Positions 32,235 to 41,694 of a stretch of 43,213 bases of DNA are shown piece by piece. Source of the stretch: Corynebacterium pelargi. GTDB lineage: Bacteria > Actinomycetota > Actinomycetes > Mycobacteriales > Mycobacteriaceae. A program made the position numbers and the translations under genes. Under the pieces are notes generated by a model, which was not told the DNA's origin, did not search any database, and was given only the letters and a program-made list of their open reading frames with translations. How positions within the stretch are numbered: the first letter of the stretch is position 1; each line of letters opens with the position of its first letter. The DNA is taken from positions 1 through 43,213 of the forward strand of contig NZ_BMCX01000005.1 in the NCBI RefSeq assembly GCF_014635485.1. Direction: 5' to 3'.

Positions 32235-33427
32235 TGCTCACCTTCTATTCAGTGCTCGCGGCCATCGTTGCAGCGCCTCTTGCCATTTGGTTTTCAATGG
32301 TGTGGTTTCGCAGACCTGCCTTTGCCATGGGCATAGGAGTTGGGCTCTCAGTCCTTTCGCTTACCCAGTTCTTCCCCGATTCCCTGCGCCTTGTGCTTGC
32401 GGCTTCCTTGGTGCCCCACGCCATCACTGCCTTATATGCCGCGACACGTGGAACCTCTCCGAATAAAGACCTTAAATTCCCCAGCGTGATACCCGTGGCG
32501 CTGTATGTGGGCATGTGCGCGCTAAGCATCCTTTGGTCTTTGGATCGGGCTCAAACCATCACCTCGACATTCGCCTGGGTGGTGCTGGCGATGTTCGCGC
32601 TTACCTTCAGGCAATTAGTGCCGTATAAGAAGATCCGCGTGATTTTCTTCTACATTTTGCTCTGCTTCTTCATCGTTGGCATCCTGGCGCTGTTTACGCC
32701 GTTCGGGTGGGCTGGTGGCCGAGCGCGTGGCGTATTCCAAAACGCCAACGCCAGCGCCATTTTCGCCTTCCTCCTCGCGGGTTTGAGCATCTGGATGGGC
32801 AAGAAGTACTACCGTTGGCTGCTTCCATTGTGTTTCGCGTTCATCTTCATCACGGGATCACGCGCTGGCATGCTCGGCTTCATCGCCGTGGTGGTGGTGT
32901 CCTTCTACTGGCGCATGAACACACTGCAGAAGCTCTTCTCTTTTGGCCTGGCGCTGATCGCACTGTTCCCTGTTGGCAACGTGGTGCTGAACTTCCTCAC
33001 CTCCGGCGAAACCGATGCAGCGCTGTTGCGCACGGATAATACCCGCGAAGACACCACGATCTTGGGGCTGGACTTTATTAAAGAAAACCCCTGGCTCGGT
33101 GCGGGCTACCGCGCTACGCCCCCTGGATTGGGCTCGAACTCTTATCTGAAACTGCTGGCAGAATTCGGCATCGTCGCCACCTTTGCCGGCGTTGTGCTTG
33201 CAATCGCCTACATCGCTTGGTCACGGGTGGATTCAGTGATGTTCGGACTCACCATCGCCACCCTGATCAACTGCCTGTTTGAGGATTGGCTGCTCACCGC
33301 TGGTGCGCCCATGCTCCTGATTTACTTTGTGCTGCTGATGTCAACACCGCAGCCTCAAACAGAAGAGCACTTCAACAACAAGGAGCGAAGAACCTCCGCG
33401 CCTGCCGAGCTAAGACTGAAGCTCTAG
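32234..33427 (+). CDS. wzy: O-antigen polymerase/ligase-type membrane protein (Wzy)
   Basis: A 397-residue protein with about ten membrane helices and the Wzy_C/O-antigen ligase pattern: RARGVFQNANASA, ITGSRAGMLGF, and a large loop with DTTILGLDFIKENPWLGAGYR before the final helices. It joins repeat units on the lipid carrier at the outer face of the membrane. It starts at the stop of the preceding transferase (TAATG). It ends nine bases from the convergent GT2 gene without a visible terminator. Confidence 0.88.
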   Translation: MLTFYSVLAAIVAAPLAIWFSMVWFRRPAFAMGIGVGLSVLSLTQFFPDSLRLVLAASLVPHAITALYAATRGTSPNKDLKFPSVIPVALYVGMCALSILWSLDRAQTITSTFAWVVLAMFALTFRQLVPYKKIRVIFFYILLCFFIVGILALFTPFGWAGGRARGVFQNANASAIFAFLLAGLSIWMGKKYYRWLLPLCFAFIFITGSRAGMLGFIAVVVVSFYWRMNTLQKLFSFGLALIALFPVGNVVLNFLTSGETDAALLRTDNTREDTTILGLDFIKENPWLGAGYRATPPGLGSNSYLKLLAEFGIVATFAGVVLAIAYIAWSRVDSVMFGLTIATLINCLFEDWLLTAGAPMLLIYFVLLMSTPQPQTEEHFNNKERRTSAPAELRLKL

Positions 33428-33436
33428 AAAGCATGG

Positions 33437-34309
33437 CTAGAGCTGTGCCCGAAGTGCCGAGAGTTCCTTGCGCTTATGCGGCAGCTTATATACCAGCGAG
33501 CTAAGCAACTGTGAGCCGTGCAGCACCATGTTTAATATCGCCTGCCGGGCTGCCTTGGGCAGCCTGCGAAGGTCCCGGTAGATGCTTTTAAGATGCTGCT
33601 TGGCCGAGAGGCCTTCTTCAATCTCGTGGAGGGCACACAAGTGCGTCAGCGCAATCCCCGAATAGATCTGCTTTTTTAGCATCACTTTCTTCGGTTCACT
33701 CTTGGTTCGCGGCTGCAGCAAAGCACCTTCAATAAAGTTGGTGGGTATGCCTTGTTTGAAGCAGCGAACCGCAAGCTCTACGTCTTCTCCCCCGTATGCA
33801 GGAAGCGACTCATTGAACCCACCCACGCGCTCGAGTAAGTCCCTACGCGCAGCACAACAACTACCCTGCGCAAACCAGAAGCCAAAGCGCTGTTCCCCGC
33901 CGACTCTCGTGGCACCGTTGATGTGGAAATATCCTCCCGCGAGCTGATCTTCATCACTATGCGCCAGCGCATCATAAAAGGCACGACCCCACCCGGGAAG
34001 CACTGCGTCATCGTCGTCGACAAAGGCCACGACTTCGCCTTGGGCAAGGGCTAAACCAGTGTTGCGTGCGTAGGAAAGAGAAGGGCGCTCATCTGCTCGA
34101 ACTTGCAGGGCACGGTAAAAGGCATCCGCGTGGTGCTCAAGCCAGTGCTCCACCACTGCATAGGAGTTATCCGAAGAGCAGTTATTCACCACAATGAGCT
34201 CCATGCGAGCAGCGATGTCCTGCCCCGCCAGTGCGTTGAGCTGATCCTGAATCACTGATGCACGATTATGCGTGGCAATAACTACAGAGAGTTCGGGGGC
34301 TTGATCCAT
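33437..34309 (-). CDS. Glycosyltransferase family 2
   Basis: A 290-residue GT-A enzyme. LSVVIATHNRASVIQDQL opens the domain, the metal-binding acid cluster is FVDDDDAVLPGW (about residues 95-106), and the acceptor-side motif is GGEDVELAVRCF. A basic C-terminal tail (VYKLPHKRKELSALRAQL) may lie on the membrane. Donor unknown. It is 34 bases downstream of the flippase gene on the same strand. Confidence 0.86.
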   Translation of the reverse strand: MDQAPELSVVIATHNRASVIQDQLNALAGQDIAARMELIVVNNCSSDNSYAVVEHWLEHHADAFYRALQVRADERPSLSYARNTGLALAQGEVVAFVDDDDAVLPGWGRAFYDALAHSDEDQLAGGYFHINGATRVGGEQRFGFWFAQGSCCAARRDLLERVGGFNESLPAYGGEDVELAVRCFKQGIPTNFIEGALLQPRTKSEPKKVMLKKQIYSGIALTHLCALHEIEEGLSAKQHLKSIYRDLRRLPKAARQAILNMVLHGSQLLSSLVYKLPHKRKELSALRAQL

Positions 34310-34343
34310 GAGGTCATGCTAGCAAAATGGGCTCTCAATAACG

Positions 34344-35669
34344 CTAGGTTTGCTGCCTCCTGGCCTGCAGCGCACGGCTAATCGTGCCGATGAGGGTGAG
34401 GTCGAGATCGAACTTCTTCCACACAAATATCGCCACCAAGATTTGACGTAGCGATAAGCCCATCGTGGAGGCAAGGGCGACGCCATGAACGCCCATGATC
34501 GGCGCGAAGAGGAATGCTAGACCCACCGATACAGCTACCGATAGCAAGACTGCCGCTGCTGCTCGCAACTGTTGTCCGGAAAACATCGCTACTGATTCCA
34601 CCGGACCGAAGACCTGTGACACCGAAAATCCCAGGCCCAAAATGAGCAGAATGCTCCAGGACCCTAGGTACTCACTGCCATATACCGCCGAAATCACCGG
34701 GCGGCCAACAACAATGACGGGCAGCATCACAAGAATTGAGCTGCCGAGCGCCCAGAACATTGTTCGATCTGATTCGGCAGCAATTTTGGATTTATCGCCA
34801 CCGGGAACTGCCTCGGCCAGGCGAGTATTAGCAACGGTGGCGATGGCGTTATTGCCCATTACCACCAGGGCCATGCCGGCGAGCGCGACCTTGTAGAGGC
34901 CTGCGTCTTTCAGGCTGAACAGGGAGTTCAGCAAAATCATGTCGATATTGCCGGAGAGAATTTTTGAGCTGCCCAAGATGGACAGGGTAAAAACAGCAAG
35001 CAAAAACATCTTGCGCGACATGTATGTCTTTGGCGGCTGATCAGGCAGCGCCTTAATCGCCGGGCGGATCATCCAGGCACCCACCAAGAAACCGATCAAG
35101 GTGGCGCTTGCATAGGCCACCGCTCCCACTTCTGGGCCTACGTGGTGCACGCTCACAAGAAGCACAGTGACGATGATCGCGGTGCCGACTGGCCGCACAA
35201 TCATGTCCGGGATCTGGGATCGAACCGCCTGCCCCATGCCTTGCATAATGGCCATTCGGTTTGAATCGGCGGCAAGCATCGGTGCTACCAGGGCGGCGAC
35301 GAGGATGCCCGTGCTGGTTCCGGCAATAGTGAGCCCGAATTTCCAAGCAACGATAGCGGCGAAGGCGAGGATCGGAAGCAGCAGGAGAAAGGTATTTCGA
35401 CCACGCCGGATGACCAATCTGATCAGCCCTGGATCGTCATTGACTCGCGCTGCTGCTACCTCACGCGCCATTGCTCGGGGCAAGCCGGCGGTAAAGGGGA
35501 TGGCAATAATGGCAGCGGTAGAAAGAATGACGCCATAAGCACCGTAATCGCTAGGGCCGAGCAGGCGCGCCAGAAGGACGGACACGGCGAAACCCAATCC
35601 GCCGTTGAGTCCACGGATCCCGATGGATCGAACGTAGCTCGATCGCTGTAGCTTTGTTAGAAAGTCCAT
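34344..35669 (-). CDS. wzx: Polysaccharide flippase (Wzx, MOP superfamily)
   Basis: A 441-residue protein with about 12-14 membrane helices. The N-terminal LLARLLGPSDYGAYGV is the classic polysaccharide-synthase family motif and MAREVAAARVNDD follows the second helix. It moves lipid-linked repeat units outward. SD AGAAGAAG precedes ATG 35669. Divergent from the adenylate-forming gene. Confidence 0.9.
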   Translation of the reverse strand: MDFLTKLQRSSYVRSIGIRGLNGGLGFAVSVLLARLLGPSDYGAYGVILSTAAIIAIPFTAGLPRAMAREVAAARVNDDPGLIRLVIRRGRNTFLLLLPILAFAAIVAWKFGLTIAGTSTGILVAALVAPMLAADSNRMAIMQGMGQAVRSQIPDMIVRPVGTAIIVTVLLVSVHHVGPEVGAVAYASATLIGFLVGAWMIRPAIKALPDQPPKTYMSRKMFLLAVFTLSILGSSKILSGNIDMILLNSLFSLKDAGLYKVALAGMALVVMGNNAIATVANTRLAEAVPGGDKSKIAAESDRTMFWALGSSILVMLPVIVVGRPVISAVYGSEYLGSWSILLILGLGFSVSQVFGPVESVAMFSGQQLRAAAAVLLSVAVSVGLAFLFAPIMGVHGVALASTMGLSLRQILVAIFVWKKFDLDLTLIGTISRALQARRQQT

Positions 35670-35825
35670 GCTTCTTCTGATTCTGCGCTGCTTATTGTTT
35701 CGCCATCTTGGATCCTAGCCTCCAATGCAGCAATGTCAGAGTACGGTGGCCCGGGCTGATCCTATGGGCGTCATTGGGGCGTCGACAAGCTAGAAAATGC
35801 ACCCCAAGTGACGTGATAAAGTCCA

Positions 35826-37244
35826 GTGCATACAAGCGATCTGCAGCTTTCGCTCCAGCAAGCAAGAACACGAAAGACAGTGCTTATGCTCGGATACCCC
35901 GTACGATTGATGCGCTCTACGCTGGGTCGCAAGCGTGCTCAGGCCGCGTCTGCTGCCGCTGCGCAGTGGTCACAAGATGCCAAGTTAGACCCCGAAGCCA
36001 TCGCAGATTCTCAGCTGCGGCGTTTTAATCAGCAATGGGAATACGCCAGCACGCTGCCTTTTTATCAGCAATGGCGTAAGCAACATGACCTGCCGGATCG
36101 CATCTCCACGTTGGAAGAACTCGATCAGTGGCCGGTGCTAACAAAAGATGCTCTGCGCCAGCACGAGGATTTGGTGCAGGCCACCCCTGGCGCCACTGCT
36201 GTCTACCGAACCTCTGGATCTACAGGCAAGCCCTTTTCTTTTCCGCGCGGCAGTGCCGAATTAATGGAAGGCTATGCCCGAACATGGGCGTATAGACAAG
36301 CCCACGGTTTAAAGCCTTTCGACGCTTTCGTCCTCACCGCTAATACGCTCGGACACCAGGCACACACCCGCAAGGGGTATGTGGAAGCGCGGGCGAAGCG
36401 AATGGCAAAAGACATCGCCGGCAACTCGTGGACCTTTCCAGGTTTAATCGCCTCGCCGGAACAAGCGGATGCGGCACTTTCTACCATCAGGCGACTTCGC
36501 CCACGCTACCTGGTGGGCTATACCTCCGCCTTAGTGATGATCGCCGAGCGTTACCTGAACACCGGCGCCAAAGGCTTGGAATGTATCACCCACGTTATCC
36601 CCTCCAGCGAAACCGTCACCCCGGCGGATGCCGAATTGCTGAGCAATCTCGGAACGGTGGTCGTGGAATATGGTGCGATCGAGGCCGGGGTGATTGCTGC
36701 GACGATGCCCCAACCACAAGTCCAACATGGATGGCCAATCCAAGTGCTGTGGCCTTGGATCATGCTGCGCGAAGGATCAGTGCTCAGCACCTTAAGCAAG
36801 CGAGTGTTCCCTCTGATTCATTACAGCCTGGGCGATGACTTAAGCGCATCCAAGTACGGGCCAGGAGGCACAATCTTAGAGCTCTCTGCGGTGCAGGGGC
36901 GCACCCGCGATGTAATCCGCCTTGCCACCACCAACGGCCCGGAAGATATTCGCGCCTGCGAGCTTTCCATGCTTGTGCGCAATATCGACGGGGTGCTTTC
37001 AGCCCAAGTAGCTCCCACTGCCGATGATGGTGCAGATATTGCGGTGGTGTGCAGCAAGGACCACCGCAGGGATGCGATTACAGCCCAAGCCAAAAAGGCG
37101 ATGCAGATCCACCACCCCGGGGTTGTACCGGGGCGCGTGCGCCTGCGTTTTGTTCAAGAATTTGTGCCTTTGGCTCGTGGCAAAAGAGGCGTAGCCATCG
37201 ATGCCACTCGCATTCCCACCGACGCCCCGGCCGAGGAGATCTGA
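35826..37244 (+). CDS. Adenylate-forming CapK-like (phenylacetate-CoA ligase family) protein
   Basis: A 472-residue protein of the F390 synthetase/CapK group common in polysaccharide loci. The ATP-binding loop YRTSGSTGKPFSF (about residues 128-140) is intact, followed by YLVGYTSALVMIAE, VIPSSETVTPADAELL and YGAIEAG, and a C-terminal subdomain starts at GRTRDVI. Relatives activate acids; here it may supply an acyl or aminoacyl decoration of the polymer, but no acid or acceptor can be named. The start is uncertain: GTG 35826, GTG 35880 or ATG 35886. A CGTCGACAAGC copy lies 36 bases upstream. The stop shares one base with the next ATG. Confidence 0.82.
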   Translation: MHTSDLQLSLQQARTRKTVLMLGYPVRLMRSTLGRKRAQAASAAAAQWSQDAKLDPEAIADSQLRRFNQQWEYASTLPFYQQWRKQHDLPDRISTLEELDQWPVLTKDALRQHEDLVQATPGATAVYRTSGSTGKPFSFPRGSAELMEGYARTWAYRQAHGLKPFDAFVLTANTLGHQAHTRKGYVEARAKRMAKDIAGNSWTFPGLIASPEQADAALSTIRRLRPRYLVGYTSALVMIAERYLNTGAKGLECITHVIPSSETVTPADAELLSNLGTVVVEYGAIEAGVIAATMPQPQVQHGWPIQVLWPWIMLREGSVLSTLSKRVFPLIHYSLGDDLSASKYGPGGTILELSAVQGRTRDVIRLATTNGPEDIRACELSMLVRNIDGVLSAQVAPTADDGADIAVVCSKDHRRDAITAQAKKAMQIHHPGVVPGRVRLRFVQEFVPLARGKRGVAIDATRIPTDAPAEEI

Positions 37245-38326
37245 TGAAACTGCACGTTATTACCTCGTTGTGGCCATCACGCGCTAACCCCATCAGCGGC
37301 ATTTTCGTAGCTGAACACGTATCGGCTCTGCGGGATCAAGGCCATGAAGTGTGGGTAACGGTGGTATCACCAAAAAAGAGCGAATGGCTTGAGATCGATG
37401 GTGTGACCCCGCACTACGTGCGCACCCTGCACCTGCCCGTTCGTTTTCACCGGCTTCATAGGCCCATCAACACCAAACTTGCCGCACGGGTTGCCAAGTG
37501 GACCTTGCCTAAGCCAGACGTTGATGCACTGATCGTGCACAATCAAGTACCGCTTGGATTTTGCGTTCCGTGGTGGCAATCGAAGACGTTGCCCACTGCG
37601 GTGATCGTGCACGGAGATAACCCGCCACTCAACGATCCAGATAATGCGGCTTGGATGCGTCAGCACCTGCCCAGCATTCCCGAGCATGTGAAGGTGCTTC
37701 CGGTTGGGAAAACGGTAGTGCCGTTTCTAGATAACCTCGGGGTGCGCCACCACGCTGTGTTAGGAAATGGCACCAAATACGCCGAAAAGGCACCTGGTAG
37801 TAACACGCCGAAGCAGGTTGTGAGCATTGCTAATATGCACAAGGGCAAAGCCCTGGATGTGCTCATTGATGCCTTTGGTTTGCTCGATGCAAGCTGGCGG
37901 CTGCGCATCGTTGGCGATGGCCCAGAACGCCGCGCGCTTGAGGAACAGGTAGCAGCATTGGGCATCGGCGAGCGTGTGGAGTTCTTAGGAAGGCTTGATC
38001 GCGAAGCCACCCTCGCGGTACTCGATGGCGCTGATCTTTTTGCCTTAGCCTCTACCCGAGAACCTTTTGGTGTGGTGTACCTCGAAGCTGCCATGCGTGG
38101 CATTCCCCCGGTTGGCTGCTTTGGCACAGGAGCCGAGGAGATCATCAGCGATGGCGTCACCGGCCGTCTCGTGCCAAAGCGCGACCCAGAAGCCCTAGCT
38201 GCAGCGCTCGAAGATATGTGGGGAAAGCGAGATGCCCTTGGTGATGCAGCGCGCGAGGATGCTTTAGGCAGAACCTGGCACCACTACAACGAGCAGCTTT
38301 TGGCGATCCTCGGATTCTCCTCATAG
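37244..38326 (+). CDS. Glycosyltransferase family 4
   Basis: A 360-residue GT-B enzyme. MKLHVITSLWPSRANPISGIF at the start (acceptor domain glycine-rich loop), SIANMHKGKALDVLIDAF at the domain junction, LRIVGDGPERRAL, and the donor motif STREPFGVVYLEAAMRGIPPV. TGATG junction with the CapK-like gene shows coupling; SD GGAG. Donor unknown. Confidence 0.88.
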   Translation: MKLHVITSLWPSRANPISGIFVAEHVSALRDQGHEVWVTVVSPKKSEWLEIDGVTPHYVRTLHLPVRFHRLHRPINTKLAARVAKWTLPKPDVDALIVHNQVPLGFCVPWWQSKTLPTAVIVHGDNPPLNDPDNAAWMRQHLPSIPEHVKVLPVGKTVVPFLDNLGVRHHAVLGNGTKYAEKAPGSNTPKQVVSIANMHKGKALDVLIDAFGLLDASWRLRIVGDGPERRALEEQVAALGIGERVEFLGRLDREATLAVLDGADLFALASTREPFGVVYLEAAMRGIPPVGCFGTGAEEIISDGVTGRLVPKRDPEALAAALEDMWGKRDALGDAAREDALGRTWHHYNEQLLAILGFSS

Positions 38327-38328
38327 CC

Positions 38329-38362
38329 AGGCACTAAACCACAGGATGCTGCCTGAGTGCCT
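38329..38362. terminator. Possible bidirectional hairpin
   Basis: AGGCACT (38329-38335) and AGTGCCT (38356-38362) can pair around a 20-base loop between two convergent glycosyltransferase genes. No T-run; weak. Confidence 0.35.
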
Positions 38363-39311
38363 AGCCCAGCAGCCAATCAAAGTAGGCATCTGGGTCAAAG
38401 GGTTCCGGTTCTGCTGGAATATTGGCCAGCAGCGCATGGGCTGTTGCTTGGGCAAGCGTGGTGCCTGCCCCATAGGCACTGAGTGCCCCGCCTGCGATTT
38501 CCCTATTCTGCTGGCTATCCGGGGCAATCACGGCACGGCCACCGCAACGCGCCTCGGCTAAGGCATAGCCAAAAGATTCCAACGTAGGCGGGAAGAAAAT
38601 GGCCTTGGCTCTACCCCACCACTGCGCCAAGTCCTCGGCGGGCATAAGCCCAATGGGTTGGTAATTGGGGTGCCCATCGGCTTCTGGGATATCACCTGGG
38701 AAGGCTGTGACAGCGACTTTGGTTGCGCTGTGCTCCACCGCCTCCAACAGGGCCGGAATATGCAGGTCAAGGCGCTTATAGGATTGTGGAACAATCGGCA
38801 CCAAAATGAGGTCATCTTCTGGCTGCATCTCAGCCCAACCCCGCGGCGAGACGGGGTGCATCCGCACCTGGATACGATCTTCCAGCTTCGGCGCATGCTC
38901 GGCCACGCGCTCTGCCATGGCATGGCAGGGCACCACGATCCGGTCTGCGCGATGCGCAAGCGCCCGAATCACGGGGATCTGCTTACGCATGTGCTCGCTG
39001 GGGGTGTAGCCAAGCTGGGTAAATTCTTCTTCACTGGCAAAGTGCAGGGCGTTGCGCAAAAGTACCGTTCGCTCACCGATAGGCCCGCAAAATGATGCAT
39101 TATTTAGCGCAATCTTTTTTGCCCCTCGAGCCTGCCATTCGCGTTGCACAAGCCATGTGGAAGAAAGCCGCTCGCCACCAATCAAGCGCACATCCTCGCG
39201 TGGGTGGCGTTGCAGATAATCTTGAAGCTCAAGTAAAAAGCGCCTCGCTCCGCCATTGGTGGCTCCGGCGGTATCGACGATGGTCTGTCTCGTTTTCCGG
39301 TTGAGGCTCAT
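38361..39311 (-). CDS. Glycosyltransferase, GT4-like
   Basis: A 316-residue GT-B-like enzyme, short for the family. ATNGGARRFLLELQDYL is the glycine-rich acceptor loop, PQSYKRLDLHIPALLEAV marks the second domain, and FFPPTLESFGYALAEARCGGRAVI is the donor-binding motif. It overlaps the UDP-sugar dehydrogenase gene by four bases, so it may use that enzyme's uronic acid product. This is an inference from position only. Confidence 0.83.
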   Translation of the reverse strand: MSLNRKTRQTIVDTAGATNGGARRFLLELQDYLQRHPREDVRLIGGERLSSTWLVQREWQARGAKKIALNNASFCGPIGERTVLLRNALHFASEEEFTQLGYTPSEHMRKQIPVIRALAHRADRIVVPCHAMAERVAEHAPKLEDRIQVRMHPVSPRGWAEMQPEDDLILVPIVPQSYKRLDLHIPALLEAVEHSATKVAVTAFPGDIPEADGHPNYQPIGLMPAEDLAQWWGRAKAIFFPPTLESFGYALAEARCGGRAVIAPDSQQNREIAGGALSAYGAGTTLAQATAHALLANIPAEPEPFDPDAYFDWLLG

Positions 39312-40576
39312 AGGCGCACCACATTCGGGCTGTTGGGCACTACGTTGCGGGTATCAAATACCGGTACGCCAAGTTGGGCTAAACCGGAAAGATCAAAGCC
39401 TTCGTGGTCATTGATCACCACCACTACATTGGCCTGGGCCGCCTGTTGTAGATCCCAGCGTTCCACCGTCTGAGGCCAGAGGTGCTCAGGCACGAAAGGA
39501 TCCGCTGCCACCACGTTGGCGCCACGGGCTTGGAGCAGTTCGATAATCCTTAACGAAGGTGCCTCGCGTACATCCCCGGTGTTTGGTTTATAGGCCACAC
39601 CTGCAAGCAGCACGGTGGATCCTTTCAGCGATCGTTCTTGATCGTTGAGCAGGTCTTGGACGCGCTGCACCACATAGTCGGGCATGTGGTTATTGATGTC
39701 ATTGGCCAGATCCACGAAGCGGAAGGCGTGGCCTAATTGGGATTCAACCTGCCAGGAAAGATAGGAGGGATCGATGGGCAGGCAGTGTCCGCCAACGCCT
39801 GGGCCTGGGGTGAACTTCATAAACCCAAAGGGCTTAGTGGCTGCGGCGTCGATGGCCTCCCATACGTCAATACCCAATTGCCCGGCGAATTGTGCAAGCT
39901 CATTTACGAGTGCGATATTGACGTGTCGGAAGGTGTTTTCCAGCAGTTTTGCCAGTTCTGCTTCGCGGGTGCCAGAAACGGCAACGGTGCGTTCGATGAA
40001 GGTATCGAAAAATCCCTGGACTCGTTCGAGCGAGGAAACGTCGATGCCGGAGACGATCTTGGGCGTTTCTTTTAAGCCATAGCGACTATTGCCCGGGTCG
40101 ATGCGCTCCGGTGAGTACCCGACGAAGAAATCCTCACCCGCTTTGAGCCCGGATCGTTGCTCCAGGATCGGGATGAGCAGCTCCTCAGTGGTGCCTGGGT
40201 AGGTGGTTGATTCCAAAATGACGGTCGACCCGGGGCTCACGAAAGGCCCAAGCGCTGCGCCGGCTTTTTCAATAAAGCTGAGGTCGGGGCGGGTGTCGCG
40301 CAAGGGGGTGGGCACCGAGATCACGGCAACATCGAAGTCGGCCGCTATGTCATAGCTTGTCGACGCAACGTAGCGCCCAGCATTGGCAACGGCCTCCAGG
40401 CGTGCATCGCTGATATCTTCTACCGGCGATTGTCCTTGCTGCAAGAGGTCGACTTTGCGCTGGTCTAGGTCGATGCCTGCGACATTCCACCCCACCTCGG
40501 CGGCGCAGACGGCCACCGGCAAACCAACATAGCCCTGGCCAATGACCACGACCTTGCCGCGTGCATTGTTCTTCAT
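39308..40576 (-). CDS. UDP-HexNAc 6-dehydrogenase, WbpA-like
   Basis: A 422-residue NAD-dependent four-electron dehydrogenase making a UDP-N-acetylhexosaminuronic acid. The Rossmann motif is VIGQGYVGLP (11-20), ESTTYPGTTEE follows, and the catalytic Cys265 lies in GPGVGGHCLPIDP. The segments FVGYSPERIDPGN and KPFGFMKFTPGPGVGG are closer to WbpA (UDP-GlcNAc) than to WecC/CapO (UDP-ManNAc), so UDP-GlcNAcA is the likely product. A 2-epimerase elsewhere could give ManNAcA. Four-base overlaps with capE upstream and the glycosyltransferase downstream. Confidence 0.9.
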   Translation of the reverse strand: MKNNARGKVVVIGQGYVGLPVAVCAAEVGWNVAGIDLDQRKVDLLQQGQSPVEDISDARLEAVANAGRYVASTSYDIAADFDVAVISVPTPLRDTRPDLSFIEKAGAALGPFVSPGSTVILESTTYPGTTEELLIPILEQRSGLKAGEDFFVGYSPERIDPGNSRYGLKETPKIVSGIDVSSLERVQGFFDTFIERTVAVSGTREAELAKLLENTFRHVNIALVNELAQFAGQLGIDVWEAIDAAATKPFGFMKFTPGPGVGGHCLPIDPSYLSWQVESQLGHAFRFVDLANDINNHMPDYVVQRVQDLLNDQERSLKGSTVLLAGVAYKPNTGDVREAPSLRIIELLQARGANVVAADPFVPEHLWPQTVERWDLQQAAQANVVVVINDHEGFDLSGLAQLGVPVFDTRNVVPNSPNVVRL

Positions 40577-41694
40577 CGGATCCAGTTTCCTTTCTCGCGA
40601 CTTGGGTCGCCCACCAGGCCGCTTGCATCTACCCCGAAACGAGCGTCGAGAGCCTCAAGGTCGCGGCCTGCAGAAAGCAGGTCGCCGCGAAGTTCTGGCA
40701 CCTCAAGGAGTTTGGCGGCGAGCTGCTCGCGCGTCATTCGCTCCACTAAGTCCGAGTCGAAGTCTTGATCGGTTTCCAAACCGGCTACGCCTCGATCGGC
40801 GAAGTGCTCATAGTTCAAGCCACGGTTATCTACCGGCAGCCTCAAATGTGTGCCCAGGTCCTCGGCGAAGGCGAGTTCTTCGCGGGTTGCCAGCGTTTCA
40901 TGCAGTTTTTCGCCATGGCGCACGCCGATGGTGGTGATATTCGCTGGGACGTCGAAAAGCTCGCACATCACCTCGGCTAGATCACCAACGGTGGTGGCTG
41001 GCGCTTTTTGGATGAAGATATCGCCGGCTTTACCCAGGCGGAAAGCCCGCTCGACCAGGTCCACCGACTCCGCCAGGGTCATCATGAAGCGGGTCATGCG
41101 GGGTTCGGTGAGCGTGAGATGCTTGCCTTGGCGCAGTTGCTGCACAAATAGTGGAATCACCGAGCCACGCGAGTACATCACGTTGCCGTAGCGCACGCAG
41201 CTCACGGTGGTGTGGGCACCGCCGACGCGTCGAGCATGCGCCCGAGCGACCTTTTCCATCAGCGCCTTGGACATGCCCATCGCGTTGACGGGGTACACGG
41301 CCTTATCGGTAGAAAGGCACACCACGCCTTGAACACCTGCATGTTCTGCGGCTTCCAGCACGTTCTGAGAACCTAAAACATTGGTGGCAACGGCTTGGTC
41401 GGGAAAGAATTCGCAGCTCGGGACCTGTTTGAGCGCGGCGGCGTGGAAAACGTGGTCGACGCCGCGCATGGCGCGTTCCAAGGAGCCGGCATCGCGAACA
41501 TCGCCGATGACATAACTCACGCGATCATCACCTAAGCGATGTCGCATGGCATCTTGTTTGGCTTCATCGCGAGAAAAGACTCGCACTTCTTGGGCTTGGG
41601 TACGAAGAATCCGCTCCACTACGGTGTGGCCAAAGCTGCCGGTGCCGCCGGTAACCAACACTGTGCGAGCGTCATATTCGGATTGCTTGCTCAT
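40573..41694 (-). CDS. capE: CapE: UDP-GlcNAc 4,6-dehydratase/5-epimerase
   Basis: A 373-residue SDR, first enzyme of UDP-L-FucNAc synthesis. TGGTGSFGHTVVERIL binds NADP, and the active-site block STDKAVYPVNAMGMSK has Met139 in place of the usual Tyr with Lys143, as in CapE and FlaA1. RYGNVMYSRGSVIPLF and the MTRFMMTL segment (the flexible latch region in CapE) are intact. Its product is the CapF substrate. In S. aureus capE, capF and capG are adjacent; here capE is about 10 kb from capFG on the other strand. Four-base overlap with the capD-like gene. Confidence 0.93.
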   Translation of the reverse strand: MSKQSEYDARTVLVTGGTGSFGHTVVERILRTQAQEVRVFSRDEAKQDAMRHRLGDDRVSYVIGDVRDAGSLERAMRGVDHVFHAAALKQVPSCEFFPDQAVATNVLGSQNVLEAAEHAGVQGVVCLSTDKAVYPVNAMGMSKALMEKVARAHARRVGGAHTTVSCVRYGNVMYSRGSVIPLFVQQLRQGKHLTLTEPRMTRFMMTLAESVDLVERAFRLGKAGDIFIQKAPATTVGDLAEVMCELFDVPANITTIGVRHGEKLHETLATREELAFAEDLGTHLRLPVDNRGLNYEHFADRGVAGLETDQDFDSDLVERMTREQLAAKLLEVPELRGDLLSAGRDLEALDARFGVDASGLVGDPSREKGNWIR

